The position numbers and the translations under genes were made by a program. 57,483 nucleotides of DNA from Candidatus Bathyarchaeota archaeon (GTDB lineage: Archaea; Thermoproteota; Bathyarchaeia; Bathyarchaeales; Bathycorpusculaceae), in assembly GCA_016927015.1 (NCBI GenBank), contig JAFGNM010000066.1, forward strand, positions 1-57,483. The letters are read 5' to 3'. Every line of letters begins with the position of its first letter. The stretch's first letter is position 1. A model generated the notes under the pieces. The model searched no databases and was not told the DNA's origin. It saw nothing but the letters and a program-made list of their open reading frames with translations. Positions 29,300-39,016 of the stretch are shown in pieces.

Positions 29300-30079
29300 A
29301 TGCAGCCAATAGATGTCGTAGTGCTTACAAAAAACAGCGAACACTTACTCGGCAAGTGCTTAGCCTCAGTCTACGAAAACGTGCCCGTTAAAAACTTGAT
29401 AATAGTTGACGGCTTTTCAACTGATCGCACCCTGAAAATAATAAACGAAACCAGCGAAGCACACGGGAATGTTGAAGTCCTGAAAGTTAACGGTTCAAGA
29501 GCTAGAGCACGAGAGAAAGGCATACAGCAGGTCAGTACGGACTGGTTCATGTTCGTAGACAGCGACGTCATACTCGGGCGAGACTGGTTTAGAAAAGCCG
29601 AAAAAAACGTGAAAAGCGATGTTGGAGCCGTCTGGGGAGTAAACATCGACGTCATCCCCAACATGAAAGCCAAACGTGTCCTGAAGTTGCAGAGCCTAAT
29701 CGCCAGGCAATGTTTTAGTCTTCGAGGCGGGATGCATGACACGCTTATCCGCCGTGAGGCTGTTGATGGAATAAGAATTCCTGAACAGTTGCATGCTTAT
29801 GAAGACGCGTACATAATCAATTGGATAAAAAAGAAAGGGTACAAAACGGTGATAGGGGACGACGTTTACTGTTTGCACTTTAAGCCGCCAACGAATTGGA
29901 GTTTGCAGAACGGGGTTTCACAGGCTATTGTCGAATTTAGGTGCGGACTCGTCTATTCTCACATGTACGAGTACATGTTCTTCTACCCAGTTTTCATGTT
30001 TCACTGGTTCATTCAGCTTTCTCTTCAAGGCGCAAAAGGATTATTATCGTCTCAGCGCGGTCCACAGATGGTCGGATAA
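29300..30079 (+). CDS. GT2-family glycosyltransferase, paralogue of the preceding gene
   Basis: IDVVVLTKNSEHLLGKCLASVYENVPVKNLIIVDGFSTDRTLKII, DSDVILGRDWF. Confidence 0.88.
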   Translation: MQPIDVVVLTKNSEHLLGKCLASVYENVPVKNLIIVDGFSTDRTLKIINETSEAHGNVEVLKVNGSRARAREKGIQQVSTDWFMFVDSDVILGRDWFRKAEKNVKSDVGAVWGVNIDVIPNMKAKRVLKLQSLIARQCFSLRGGMHDTLIRREAVDGIRIPEQLHAYEDAYIINWIKKKGYKTVIGDDVYCLHFKPPTNWSLQNGVSQAIVEFRCGLVYSHMYEYMFFYPVFMFHWFIQLSLQGAKGLLSSQRGPQMVG

Positions 30080-31051
30080 CGGCAGCGGCAAGGCCTTTGC
30101 CCCACCGTCCTTTTGCATTAAAACCCGATGGGTCACGTTTTCCGTGAAATCACCGATGACCGAAGCCTGAACCCCTTCGCGCCTCAAGTTTTTAACTATC
30201 TCGTTTGCGCTTTTCGCTTCTGCTGAAATGAGCAAAGCACCTGAACCAATCAACTGTAAGGGATCAATCTTGAAGTAGCTGCAAATCTGGGATGTTTCAG
30301 ACTGTACCTTAATTGCTTCTTCGACGACTTTTACGCCAACATTTGAGGCGGCTGCCATTTCGTGGATTCCACCTGCCACGCCGCCTTCAGTAGGATCATG
30401 CATAGCGTGGACCCCGCCGGTTTTGCACGCCGTCAAAGCGTCGTTTACAACGCTTATCTGACTGTAAAAGTCCTTTGCCGCTTGCAGCATCGTGTTGCTC
30501 ATGATTTTTTTGAGCGCTTGCTCTCTGTCCGTGGCTAGTATCGCAGTGCCTTCTATCCCTGCGCTTTTTGTCAAGATGAGTTTGTCTCCGGGTTTTGCGC
30601 CGCCTGCTGTGACGTAGCAACCCTTACCTGTTAAGCCTAGGACGCATCCCACCACTATTGGGTTGGACAAGCTAGGCGTAGATTCGCAGTGTCCGCCCAC
30701 TATGGCTATTCCCAAGTTTTGAGCTGCGGCGTTCATCTGGGTGCTTATGGTCTCAACAAGTTTTCTCTCTGCGTTTTCAGGGAGCATAATGCACGAGAAC
30801 AAGAAGGCGGGTTCAACGCCGAAAGTGGCAACGTCATTAGCGTTCACGTTAACGGCTAGCCAGCCGATTCGCTCAACCGCGCCCGTGATGGGGTCCATGG
30901 AAACGACCAGCGACTTGTCGCCTAAGTCTAAAACTGCGCCGTCGATTCCCGCTGCGGGTCCTATGGTTACTTCTTTGCGTTCGGCGCCTAAGTTCTTGAA
31001 AACTACCTCTTTTAGGATGTCTACAGGGATTTTTCCAGGCGGCAGCTTCAT
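30044..31051 (-). CDS. AIR synthase-related protein (HypE/ThiL/SelD superfamily)
   Basis: KSLVVSMDPITG, WLAVNVNANDVATFGVEPAFLF, AMHDPTEGGVAGGIHEMAAAS; overlaps the convergent GT2 by 36 nt. Confidence 0.9.
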   Translation of the reverse strand: MKLPPGKIPVDILKEVVFKNLGAERKEVTIGPAAGIDGAVLDLGDKSLVVSMDPITGAVERIGWLAVNVNANDVATFGVEPAFLFSCIMLPENAERKLVETISTQMNAAAQNLGIAIVGGHCESTPSLSNPIVVGCVLGLTGKGCYVTAGGAKPGDKLILTKSAGIEGTAILATDREQALKKIMSNTMLQAAKDFYSQISVVNDALTACKTGGVHAMHDPTEGGVAGGIHEMAAASNVGVKVVEEAIKVQSETSQICSYFKIDPLQLIGSGALLISAEAKSANEIVKNLRREGVQASVIGDFTENVTHRVLMQKDGGAKALPLPLSDHLWTALRR

Positions 31052-31064
31052 ACTTACTCATCTG

Positions 31065-31616
31065 TTAAATCTGGCTTTTAAGCTGTGGGAAAATACGCAT
31101 CACTGCATGCATGATTGGAACAGCGATTATTAGGCCTACAAGCATTTGGCCGATGTTTAAGGGAATTTCAGCAATTGCAAATATTTCTAAGCCTGGAAAG
31201 AGCACGGCAAGAAGAGTTTCATAGAGGAAGTAGCCTGCAACCATCTCTAGCCCTCCAACTATAACTGAGATAATGGCTCGTACAGTTGGGTTTGGAATGT
31301 ATTTTCTGAGTTTGATATTTAGAAAGCCGACAATTGTGCCTTCAACTCCTTTAATTATCAATGTTCCAGGCGCAAAAAGCCCATAACCTAAGTAAATATC
31401 AGCAAGCATTGCACCTATTCCCCCCGAAAAAGCACCCACAAAGGGGCCAAAAAGTAGGGCGGCAACGTAGATTGTTGCTTCTCCCAAGTTGAAGTAGCCC
31501 CCTGTGGCGGGTATGGGTATTGGCGGAATCAGTGAAGTGACTACAAACACGAGCGCAGCGAATACAGCGGCAAGAGTTATTTTAACTGTGATTCCGAATT
31601 TACCGTCTTTCTTCAT
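31065..31616 (-). CDS. ECF-type transporter S (substrate-binding) component-like membrane protein
   Basis: LAAVFAALVFVVTSLIPPIPIPATGGYFNLGEATIYVAALLFGPFVGAFSGGIGAMLADI. Confidence 0.82.
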   Translation of the reverse strand: MKKDGKFGITVKITLAAVFAALVFVVTSLIPPIPIPATGGYFNLGEATIYVAALLFGPFVGAFSGGIGAMLADIYLGYGLFAPGTLIIKGVEGTIVGFLNIKLRKYIPNPTVRAIISVIVGGLEMVAGYFLYETLLAVLFPGLEIFAIAEIPLNIGQMLVGLIIAVPIMHAVMRIFPQLKSQI

Positions 31617-31795
31617 TTACTTCACAGCGTTGCCTTTACAAGGCGTACTTAATTTTGGCTACCCAATATAAAAGCATCATCACTTACAAATTTTACCCTT
31701 AAAATAAGTGAGGGATAACATCTTTTAGAGCAGCTGCTGTTTTGGAAGGGGAAAATCTAAATTGGAGTGCACTGCTTGATATAGCAAGTTAAGAG

Positions 31796-32179
31796 TTGAC
31801 GGTTATGAGTGAAAAAGAAGACCCAATTAAAATGCACAAAGACGCAAATAACCTCATGGACGCGGGCAAGCTTGAGGAGGCACGTGAGCTGTTCCTGCGA
31901 ACCGCTGAGCTTTACAAGAAAAAACAGAACTATTTTGACTCCACAACCATGCTTTACAAAGCTGGCGAATGCAGCTTCGCCCTTAAAGAGTACGAAAAAG
32001 CAGTTGAGCAGTTCACGCAGTCCGCAGAGCTTTCCTTTGATAAGGGGTACGACCGCTTCGGCGTCAGCGCCTTGGACTACGCGAAAGACTGCCACAAAGC
32101 CTTAGGACACACCAAGGAAGTCGAGGAGCTGGCTAAGAAAATCAAAGAAGTCAAAGCAAAACTTGAAAGCGCCTTTTAA
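31796..32179 (+). CDS. TPR-repeat protein
   Basis: Helical repeats: KLEEARELFLRTAELYKKKQNYFDSTTMLYKAGECSFALKEYEKAVEQFTQSAEL. Confidence 0.8.
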   Translation: MTVMSEKEDPIKMHKDANNLMDAGKLEEARELFLRTAELYKKKQNYFDSTTMLYKAGECSFALKEYEKAVEQFTQSAELSFDKGYDRFGVSALDYAKDCHKALGHTKEVEELAKKIKEVKAKLESAF

Positions 32180-32279
32180 GCATCGCTTCCGTTCATAACA
32201 AAATCTTTGAGAGGCAGTTCGCCGGGAAAGGCAAATATAAAGCTGACTAACACCCATTCTCTCTTAGGCGAGAACAGAG

Positions 32280-33323
32280 ATGGATGCTGCGGACAGAAAA
32301 GCGTTTGCTTCTGAATTCTACAGTCGCCAAGTAATCCTCAACGAGCTAGGCGTGAAAGGCCAGCAGAAACTGGCAAAATCGAAAGTTGCCGTGGTCGGCG
32401 TAGGCGGGCTAGGCACTGTTTCTTCGCTGTATCTGGCTTTGGCAGGCGTTGGGCACCTGCGTTTGATAGATCAGGACACAGTGGAAACGCCTAATCTTCA
32501 CCGCCAAATCCTGTACAGCCTAGATGATTTGCATTATCCGAAGGCTGAGGTCGCCGCAGAACGGCTGGAGAAGCTTAATCCGCTTTTGAAGGCTGAACCC
32601 ATCTCAGAGAACGTGAACGCAGGCAACGTTGAGAAGCTTTTGGCGGGGGTTGACCTTGTCGTTGACGGCTTGGACAACATGTTCACCCGCTATTTACTGA
32701 ATCGCACATGCGTCAAGTTGAGTGTTCCGTACGTTTTCGGCGCAGCCATCGGCATAGAGGGAAACCTCTCGGTTTTTGCGCCTCCTGAAACCGGCTGTTT
32801 AGAGTGCTTGCTGCCGAACATGTCAGACGCTGATTTGCTGACGTGTGACACACGCGGCGTTATGGGCGCTACGCCTGGAATAATCGGCGCGATGCAAGCC
32901 ATGGAAGCCATCAAGGTTTTAACTGGCATTGGTTCGCCGTTGAAGGGCAAACTCATGGTTTGCGACTTCAATGACATGTACTTCACCACGGTTGACACCT
33001 CGAAAGCCGCGAACTGCCCCGCTTGCCGAGGCACTCTGGCTCCGTTGGAACGGCGAGAGAGACTTGTTTGGCTTTGCGGTCGAGACACTGCTAACATTAA
33101 CCCTGAAAAACCGTTAAAGCTGAACCTTAACGAAGTTTACGAAACAGTGAGGCAGCGGTTTAAGGTTCGCGTGAAATCGCACCTCGCCATAATTTTCGAC
33201 TATGAAGATTTGGAAGTTAGTCTGTTCAACGGCGGGCGCATGCTCATAAAAAACGTCCAGAACGAAGAAGCAGCGTTGAAGGCGTATAGAGAGGTTCTCA
33301 AGAAACTAAATATAATTCAGTAA
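32280..33323 (+). CDS. ThiF/MoeB/HesA (E1-like) adenylyltransferase
   Basis: SRQVILNELGVKGQQKLAKSKVAVVGVGGLGTVSSLYLALAGVGHLRLIDQDTVETPNLHRQILY; zinc-site CxxC (ECL.., NCPACRG). Confidence 0.94.
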   Translation: MDAADRKAFASEFYSRQVILNELGVKGQQKLAKSKVAVVGVGGLGTVSSLYLALAGVGHLRLIDQDTVETPNLHRQILYSLDDLHYPKAEVAAERLEKLNPLLKAEPISENVNAGNVEKLLAGVDLVVDGLDNMFTRYLLNRTCVKLSVPYVFGAAIGIEGNLSVFAPPETGCLECLLPNMSDADLLTCDTRGVMGATPGIIGAMQAMEAIKVLTGIGSPLKGKLMVCDFNDMYFTTVDTSKAANCPACRGTLAPLERRERLVWLCGRDTANINPEKPLKLNLNEVYETVRQRFKVRVKSHLAIIFDYEDLEVSLFNGGRMLIKNVQNEEAALKAYREVLKKLNIIQ

Positions 33324-33410
33324 TTTCGGGTATGGCTGCGTTATTTGCCGTCAAAAACGGTGCTGAAAAAGAAGGAAAGGGTATTAGGTTTTGCTTCCGC
33401 CTTTTTATGC

Positions 33411-34676
33411 TTAGTCTAGTTGGTATGCTTCTTCTCCGTGTTCGCTGAGGTCTAGACCTGCGTCTTCTGCTTGAGGGCTTACTCTGAGTGGCGAGAATAC
33501 GTTGACCAGTTTCAGTAGCAGGTATGAGCCGAAGAAGGCGAAAAGCGCTACTACTGCGACTGCCAGCAACTGAGCGACCAGTTGGTCGGGGTTTCCGAAG
33601 AGTAAGCCGTTTACGCCGTTAACAGCTGCTGAAGCGAATAAGCCAGTTGCTATTGAACCCCAAATTCCGCCGACGCCGTGGCATGCAAAGACATCTAACG
33701 TATCGTCGATTTTTGATCTGCCTGCTCTCCAGTTAGCGACCAAGTTTGAGATTACTCCTGCGGCTAAGCCTATGATTAATGCTGAAGTTACTGTAACGTA
33801 TCCTGCAGCGGGCGTTATGGCAACTAGCCCAACGACTGCGCCGACTGATATGCCGACTGCTGAAGGTTTACCTTTTATCGCCCAGTCTAGAAGCATCCAG
33901 CTTACTGCAGCGGCAGCCGCGGCTAAGTTTGTGGTGACAAGGGCTAAGACGGCGAAGTCATTTGCAGCAAGAGCGCTTCCCCCGTTGAAGCCGAACCATC
34001 CGAACCAGAGTAGACCTGCACCAAGTATTACGTAGGGTATGTTTGTCGGCTTGAACTCGCTGGCGCTTTCTTTCTTGGCGGCTTTCATGTGTTCTTTCCA
34101 TGGGATTCCGCAGTCTTTTCTTCTGCCGATTACGAGAGCTGCTGCGAGGGCTGATAAGCCTGCTGATACGTGGACGACGATGCCGCCTGCGAAGTCAATT
34201 GCGCCTAAGGAGCGTAGCCATCCGTCGGGGTTCCATACCCAGTGAGCGATGGGCGCGTAGATAAGCGTCGACCAGAGAACTATGAAGATTAAGAGTGAGC
34301 GGAACTTTATTCTTTCTGCGCATGCGCCTATGATTAATGCTGGTGTGATGGCTGCGAATTTCAGTTGAAACGCGAAAAACAGTAGTTCAGGAATGTCTGG
34401 TGCGAGCGCTTGGTTGACGCTGTGTACGCCTATGTTGGTCAAGCCAACTATTGATAAGTCGCCTATTATTCCGTTTATGCTTGGTCCGAATACGAGGCTA
34501 TAGCCTAGAATAGCCCATATTATGCTTACGACTGCGAATATGATTAGGCATTGAACTATTGTGGATACAAGGTTTTTCTTTCGCACTAAACCTCCGTAAA
34601 AGAAGCCTAGTGCGGGGGTCATCAACATCACTAGCGCGGTTGCGGCCATTAACCATGATATGTCTCCTGAAGCCAT
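33411..34676 (-). CDS. amtB: ammonium transporter
   Basis: ALVMLMTPALGFFYGGLVRKKN, AGGIVVHVSAGLSALAAALVIGRR, ACHGVGGIWGSIATGLFA. Confidence 0.97.
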   Translation of the reverse strand: MASGDISWLMAATALVMLMTPALGFFYGGLVRKKNLVSTIVQCLIIFAVVSIIWAILGYSLVFGPSINGIIGDLSIVGLTNIGVHSVNQALAPDIPELLFFAFQLKFAAITPALIIGACAERIKFRSLLIFIVLWSTLIYAPIAHWVWNPDGWLRSLGAIDFAGGIVVHVSAGLSALAAALVIGRRKDCGIPWKEHMKAAKKESASEFKPTNIPYVILGAGLLWFGWFGFNGGSALAANDFAVLALVTTNLAAAAAAVSWMLLDWAIKGKPSAVGISVGAVVGLVAITPAAGYVTVTSALIIGLAAGVISNLVANWRAGRSKIDDTLDVFACHGVGGIWGSIATGLFASAAVNGVNGLLFGNPDQLVAQLLAVAVVALFAFFGSYLLLKLVNVFSPLRVSPQAEDAGLDLSEHGEEAYQLD

Positions 34677-35111
34677 TTTTTTAAATTCCTCTTTTGACAG
34701 GTGTATTGAATGTACGCCGTTTTCTGTGCATTTATCGGAAACAAGTATTTAAAACTATCCATATAAAAGCCTAAATCATTCAAATATGAACAAATGTCTC
34801 AAAAACAAGCAGGCAAAGAAACACCCCTTCAGTTTTCCCCTCCAAAAACCATCCACACTGAAAAAACATTCAAAAGTCAGAAACCACACATTACAATAAG
34901 TAACAAATAAACCGTCCCAAAACTAAGAAACAGCACCAAAAGCGTACAAAGAAATCCTCAAAAAAAGCTAAACACAAAACCATAATTTTTATGAAAAAAT
35001 TGTGTGCCGTGGGCAGTGCGAGAATAGCTCCCACATATTTGAATCCAAATATGAGGTTGTTCTTCGTTGTGCGGACCGTAGCCCCATTAAAGGAGCCGCT
35101 TTGCTCAGATG

Positions 35112-36032
35112 TCACTTGAAAATCCAAGGAAACTGCCGATGCATAACTTCTTTCACCGAATGCGGTGGAATTACGCCCTCTTCGCAGATCACGCCATGGA
35201 TGAAGTCGCGTCGGGTAACGTCAAACGCGGGATTCCGAATCACAAGCTTTTCAGGCGCGCCCTTCCATACCTCGTCTGGGCTGCGCTCTTCGATTTCTTC
35301 GTAATCCCCGCAGACCGTGTCTGGGTCAAACTTTAAAAGCTCCGAGACCACGTAGAAGGGCTTCCTCGCCTCATGAGCCAAAAGCGCAATTGTGCCTGTG
35401 CCTATCTTGTTGATGACGTTTCCCTCCGAAGTTATAGCGTCAGCGCCCACAATCACGAGGTCAGCCTGGCGCATAAAGGAACGCGCCGCCGAATCCACAA
35501 TAAACGTTGTCTTCACGCCGAGCGCCAGCAGTTCTTTAGCGGTTATTCTGCCCTGAAAAACGGGGCGGGTTTCCGTGCAGACCACTTCAAACGCTTTCCC
35601 GTCTTCTTTGGCTTTGCGAAGGAGATGCGTTACCGTGGAAGAGTGGCAATGCGTAAAAACCACCGCGTTATCACGTATCCGCTTAGCACCTATCTCAGCG
35701 ATGCACTCTTTTGAGGCTTCAAGGTTTTTTAGAAACTGGCTTGAACTTAAGGAAACAACTTCAGCGAGGGCATCTACTTTTTCTTTGCTGCTGTTTTCCA
35801 CTTGGCTAATTATCCATCGGACCGCGTTTCGCATAAGCGGCTCAGTTGCCCTTGAAGCGAACAGGGTAACGCGGGCTTCCTTAAGCTCCGTCATGAATTC
35901 TTTCCGCGTCTTCGCGGTTGTTTCCCCCGCCAAAGCTTCAAGTGCCTTGATGGCTGCTATGGCGACGTTTCTGGCGCCCTGCACTTCCAGTTTCCGAATT
36001 TTATCCGCAACAACGCGAACTGTTTGTGCCAC
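35112..36032 (-). CDS. aIF2B-like protein (ribose-1,5-bisphosphate isomerase / eIF2B alpha family)
   Basis: VFTHCHSSTVTHLLRKAKEDGKAFEVVCTETRPVFQGRITAKEL, VIVGADAITSEGNVINKIGTGTIALLAHE. Confidence 0.9.
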   Translation of the reverse strand: MAQTVRVVADKIRKLEVQGARNVAIAAIKALEALAGETTAKTRKEFMTELKEARVTLFASRATEPLMRNAVRWIISQVENSSKEKVDALAEVVSLSSSQFLKNLEASKECIAEIGAKRIRDNAVVFTHCHSSTVTHLLRKAKEDGKAFEVVCTETRPVFQGRITAKELLALGVKTTFIVDSAARSFMRQADLVIVGADAITSEGNVINKIGTGTIALLAHEARKPFYVVSELLKFDPDTVCGDYEEIEERSPDEVWKGAPEKLVIRNPAFDVTRRDFIHGVICEEGVIPPHSVKEVMHRQFPWIFK

Positions 36033-36108
36033 GGCACTTCACCCTTTTTTCAGTTATTACACGGCGAAGCATATAAGGCAATTCAAACAAGTTGCTAGGC
36101 GAAAACCA

Positions 36109-37248
36109 ATGATGCCCGATGAAGACACCCTCAACAGCATTTTGCAGCCGATAATTGGTCCATGGTACGAGTCGCTGGAGAACCCGCAGAAAGCGCAAGA
36201 ACAGATTCTCAGCGAGCTACTGAAGAAGTACGCGGACACGGACTACGGAAAAAGCCACGGCGCCCCAGAAATCAATGGAATAGCTGATTATCAAAAAAAC
36301 TTCCCAGTAATAGACTACAAGGGGCTGCTGCCGTACTTTGCACAGGTGAAAGAGGGAAACTACAACGTAATTTTACCTGAACCCCCCGAGTGCTGGGTGA
36401 TGACGAGAGGCTCAACTGGACGGTCAAAAGTCTTGCCCGTGACACAGGCGCATCTAAAACAGATTTTCACGTGCGGAGCAAGAGCACTGATAAACTACGC
36501 GCTTAAACGGAAAAGCTTTGAAGTCTTCACCGGCGACATATTGAACTTGAATTTTCCCTCCAGCGTCCACACCATGACCTCGGAAGGGCGAGAAGTCACT
36601 TACGGGTACAGTTCTGGAACTTACGCTAGGCTTAACCCCATGTTCGACAGGGTCAGCCTGATACCGCGGCAAGAAGCAATAGACGCGGTTGGTTCGGGAA
36701 TCGGCAGAACAGATTGGGAGAAGAGGTTTGAACTGGTTTACCAGCAGGCGCTTGGCAAGAACGTCACCGCCACTATGGGCGTTACGCCTGTAATCCTAGC
36801 GTTCGCCAAGTACATCCAGCGGAAGCACGGGAAGAAGCCTGCTGACTTGTGGAAGTTTCAAGCGTTGTTCTGCACCAGCGTACGTAAGATACAGTTCAAG
36901 TACGCTTCAGTCCTCAGAAGGTACTTTGGACCCGCACCAGTTGTAGAAATGTACACGGCAACGGAGGGAGTTTTCGCCCAGCAGCTAGACGAGTTGCCTT
37001 ATGTTACGCCTAACTATGATGGCTACTTCTTTGAGGTGGATACTGGTCGCGGCGTGAAAATGCTGCATGAACTTAAGCGCGGCGAGTGGGGTAGCCTGCT
37101 AATCTCTTCCTGTATGTTTCCCCGTTACGCTATTGGCGACATGATAGAAGCGGCTGGAAAAAACTATTTTCGCGTGTTCGGGAGGCGAAACACTTGGACG
37201 CTTCTGGAACACAGATTGTACCGACTGTTTTTGGGCTGGCTCCTCTAA
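36109..37248 (+). CDS. GH3 auxin-responsive promoter family protein (acyl-adenylate-forming)
   Basis: YADTDYGKSHGAPEINGIADYQKNFPVIDYKGLLPYF, CWVMTRGSTGRSKVLPVT, EMYTATEGVFAQQ; start chosen at MMPDEDTLN. Confidence 0.85.
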   Translation: MMPDEDTLNSILQPIIGPWYESLENPQKAQEQILSELLKKYADTDYGKSHGAPEINGIADYQKNFPVIDYKGLLPYFAQVKEGNYNVILPEPPECWVMTRGSTGRSKVLPVTQAHLKQIFTCGARALINYALKRKSFEVFTGDILNLNFPSSVHTMTSEGREVTYGYSSGTYARLNPMFDRVSLIPRQEAIDAVGSGIGRTDWEKRFELVYQQALGKNVTATMGVTPVILAFAKYIQRKHGKKPADLWKFQALFCTSVRKIQFKYASVLRRYFGPAPVVEMYTATEGVFAQQLDELPYVTPNYDGYFFEVDTGRGVKMLHELKRGEWGSLLISSCMFPRYAIGDMIEAAGKNYFRVFGRRNTWTLLEHRLYRLFLGWLL

Positions 37249-37649
37249 GAAGGAGGAGGATACCGCTTTCGCGCCATACTGGCAAAGTACACAGCAGCAA
37301 TTATGACTATAACGCCGATTATCAAGAGCACTAAAGCCCAGCTAATTCCTGAAGTAATAATGTTAGAGATTTGAAGCAGCGCGAAGAAACCGATTAGTAT
37401 AAGGATTAAGCCGCCAACTAACCAACCTACAAAGCCGTACTGGCCCTTCTCGTGCTTTTCGCCCTTTTCAGGCTCCTGCTTCTCCTGCTTTTCCTGTTTC
37501 TCACCTTTCTCAGCTTTTTCGCTTCTCTGACGAACTGGAGCCGCCTGAACTGGAGCTACCGTTTTTAATGGCGCCCCACATCGGGGGCAGAAAGCCATAG
37601 CTTCATCAACTTCATTGCCGCATTTCGGACAATAAACCATGAACCTCAC
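37245..37649 (-). CDS. zinc-ribbon protein with EK-rich linker and C-terminal TMs
   Basis: YCPKCGNEVDEAMAFCPRCGAPL, then EKAEKGEKQEKQEKQEPEKGEKHEKG, then hydrophobic segments. Confidence 0.85.
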   Translation of the reverse strand: MRFMVYCPKCGNEVDEAMAFCPRCGAPLKTVAPVQAAPVRQRSEKAEKGEKQEKQEKQEPEKGEKHEKGQYGFVGWLVGGLILILIGFFALLQISNIITSGISWALVLLIIGVIVIIAAVYFASMARKRYPPPS

Positions 37650-37763
37650 CCTTCCCTAATCTTCTATTAAAGCGTAAGTATTTAAAATATGCACCTGCCC
37701 GTTGCAGAAAAGGGCAAAGTTTTATGTGCTCCAGCCGCGAATAGTCGAGTAGGGAGAAGCAAA

Positions 37764-38267
37764 ATGAAAGAGAAGCTGAACACGCAAAGTAGCGCGTATA
37801 AGTTTCAAGAACGCCTATTTTCTGCATTATCTGCAGGCACCTTCTTCATTCTGCTTGGAATAGTTTACGTCATTAATCTCCCCTACAGCCTTTGGAACGA
37901 AGTATTCGATTTCTTCGGTAGTTTCTCCCTAGCCCAAGTTCCCACCACAGGAATATATTTGCCAGCACCCATCAATCCAGCTGCCCACGCAGTGCTGTAC
38001 GGAGCGGTATTCCAGTTCTGCATAGTCTTAGGCATCTTGCAAGTCATATTTCTGGTGCTGAGGATTATGATGAACTCGCCAATCAGCAAGACGGCGGAAA
38101 CAATGGGAAACCTTGTGTACTGGTTTGGAGCAGGTTACTTGGTAACAACGTACCTCAACAGCACCACAACTACAAGCAAGTGGTTCGTGTTCTGGGCTGG
38201 AATACTGATTATTCTGGGCTTATCATTCATTGCCAGATCGTTTGTCTTTCTAGCCAAAAGAAAATGA
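37764..38267 (+). CDS. multi-TM membrane protein
   Basis: Hydrophobic ORF; start chosen at MKEKLNTQ. Confidence 0.75.
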   Translation: MKEKLNTQSSAYKFQERLFSALSAGTFFILLGIVYVINLPYSLWNEVFDFFGSFSLAQVPTTGIYLPAPINPAAHAVLYGAVFQFCIVLGILQVIFLVLRIMMNSPISKTAETMGNLVYWFGAGYLVTTYLNSTTTTSKWFVFWAGILIILGLSFIARSFVFLAKRK

Positions 38268-38276
38268 GTTCCTAAA

Positions 38277-38987
38277 CTACTGCACTTTCAAATGCCACCA
38301 GAGCGAGAATATCTGCCAACCCATATACAACGAGTCGCGAAAGAGCCTAACTTTCGTTTCGCGTCCGCTTTTCCACAACACTGGAATCTCTTTTATCTTG
38401 TACCCCTTGCGGTGCGCCCTGACAAGAATCTCGGTGTCCCAGAACCAGTGCTTAGCGCCTACTTCGTCAAGTAGCTGCATAAGCGGCTCTCGCCGGAAGG
38501 CTTTGAACCCGCACTGATGGTCTTTAACTTTAGAGCCTAAAACGGCTCGGACCATAAAGTTGTAAGTTTTAGAGGCTGTACGCCGCGTACCGCTCCTTTC
38601 AACGTTGCTTTCACGAAGCATCCTTGAACCAGTGGCAAAGTCGTACCCTTCCTTTTCAACGCTGTTAATTAGCTCTTTTAACTGTCTTACATCAGTGGCT
38701 AAATCTACATCCATGTAAACGAGGATTTCGCCGCTGGATTCTTGGAAGGCGTTCTTCAGTGCTTTTCCTCTTCCGAGGCGCTTTTCTGCGTGGAGATGCT
38801 TTACGGCAGGCAACCTTTCAGAAAGTGCATCGGCTTTTTTGTCGGTTCCATCTGTGCTGCCGTCTTCAGCGATTATTATCTCATAAGCCTCTGCGTATTC
38901 GTCGAGGGCTTTAGTTATTTCCATCACTGCGGGTTCTAAATTGTCTGCCTCGTTGTGAGCTGGGAGAACCACTGAAACCTTCACCAT
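38277..38987 (-). CDS. dolichyl-phosphate mannose synthase-like GT2
   Basis: VKVSVVLPAHNEADNLEPAVMEI, EDGSTDGTDKKAD, YMDVDLATD, KDHQCGFKAFRR. Confidence 0.92.
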   Translation of the reverse strand: MVKVSVVLPAHNEADNLEPAVMEITKALDEYAEAYEIIIAEDGSTDGTDKKADALSERLPAVKHLHAEKRLGRGKALKNAFQESSGEILVYMDVDLATDVRQLKELINSVEKEGYDFATGSRMLRESNVERSGTRRTASKTYNFMVRAVLGSKVKDHQCGFKAFRREPLMQLLDEVGAKHWFWDTEILVRAHRKGYKIKEIPVLWKSGRETKVRLFRDSLYMGWQIFSLWWHLKVQ

Positions 38988-39016
38988 ACACCCGTGACCA
39001 ATCTCTTCTTTCACGT

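Noticed and set aside
31617-31680. Possible riboswitch upstream of the ECF S-component gene (GCCTTGTAAAGGC hairpin)
   Set aside because: Leader appears too short and only one tiny hairpin is visible; no recognisable riboswitch motif.
35575-36108. Long N-terminal extension of the GH3 ORF
   Set aside because: Antisense to the well-supported aIF2B-like gene; ATG at 36109 gives a normal GH3 N-terminus.
37245-37649. EK-rich linker (EKGEKQEKQEKQEPEKGEKHEKG) as a novel system
   Set aside because: Charged low-complexity linkers between zinc ribbons and TMs are common; kept only as a feature.
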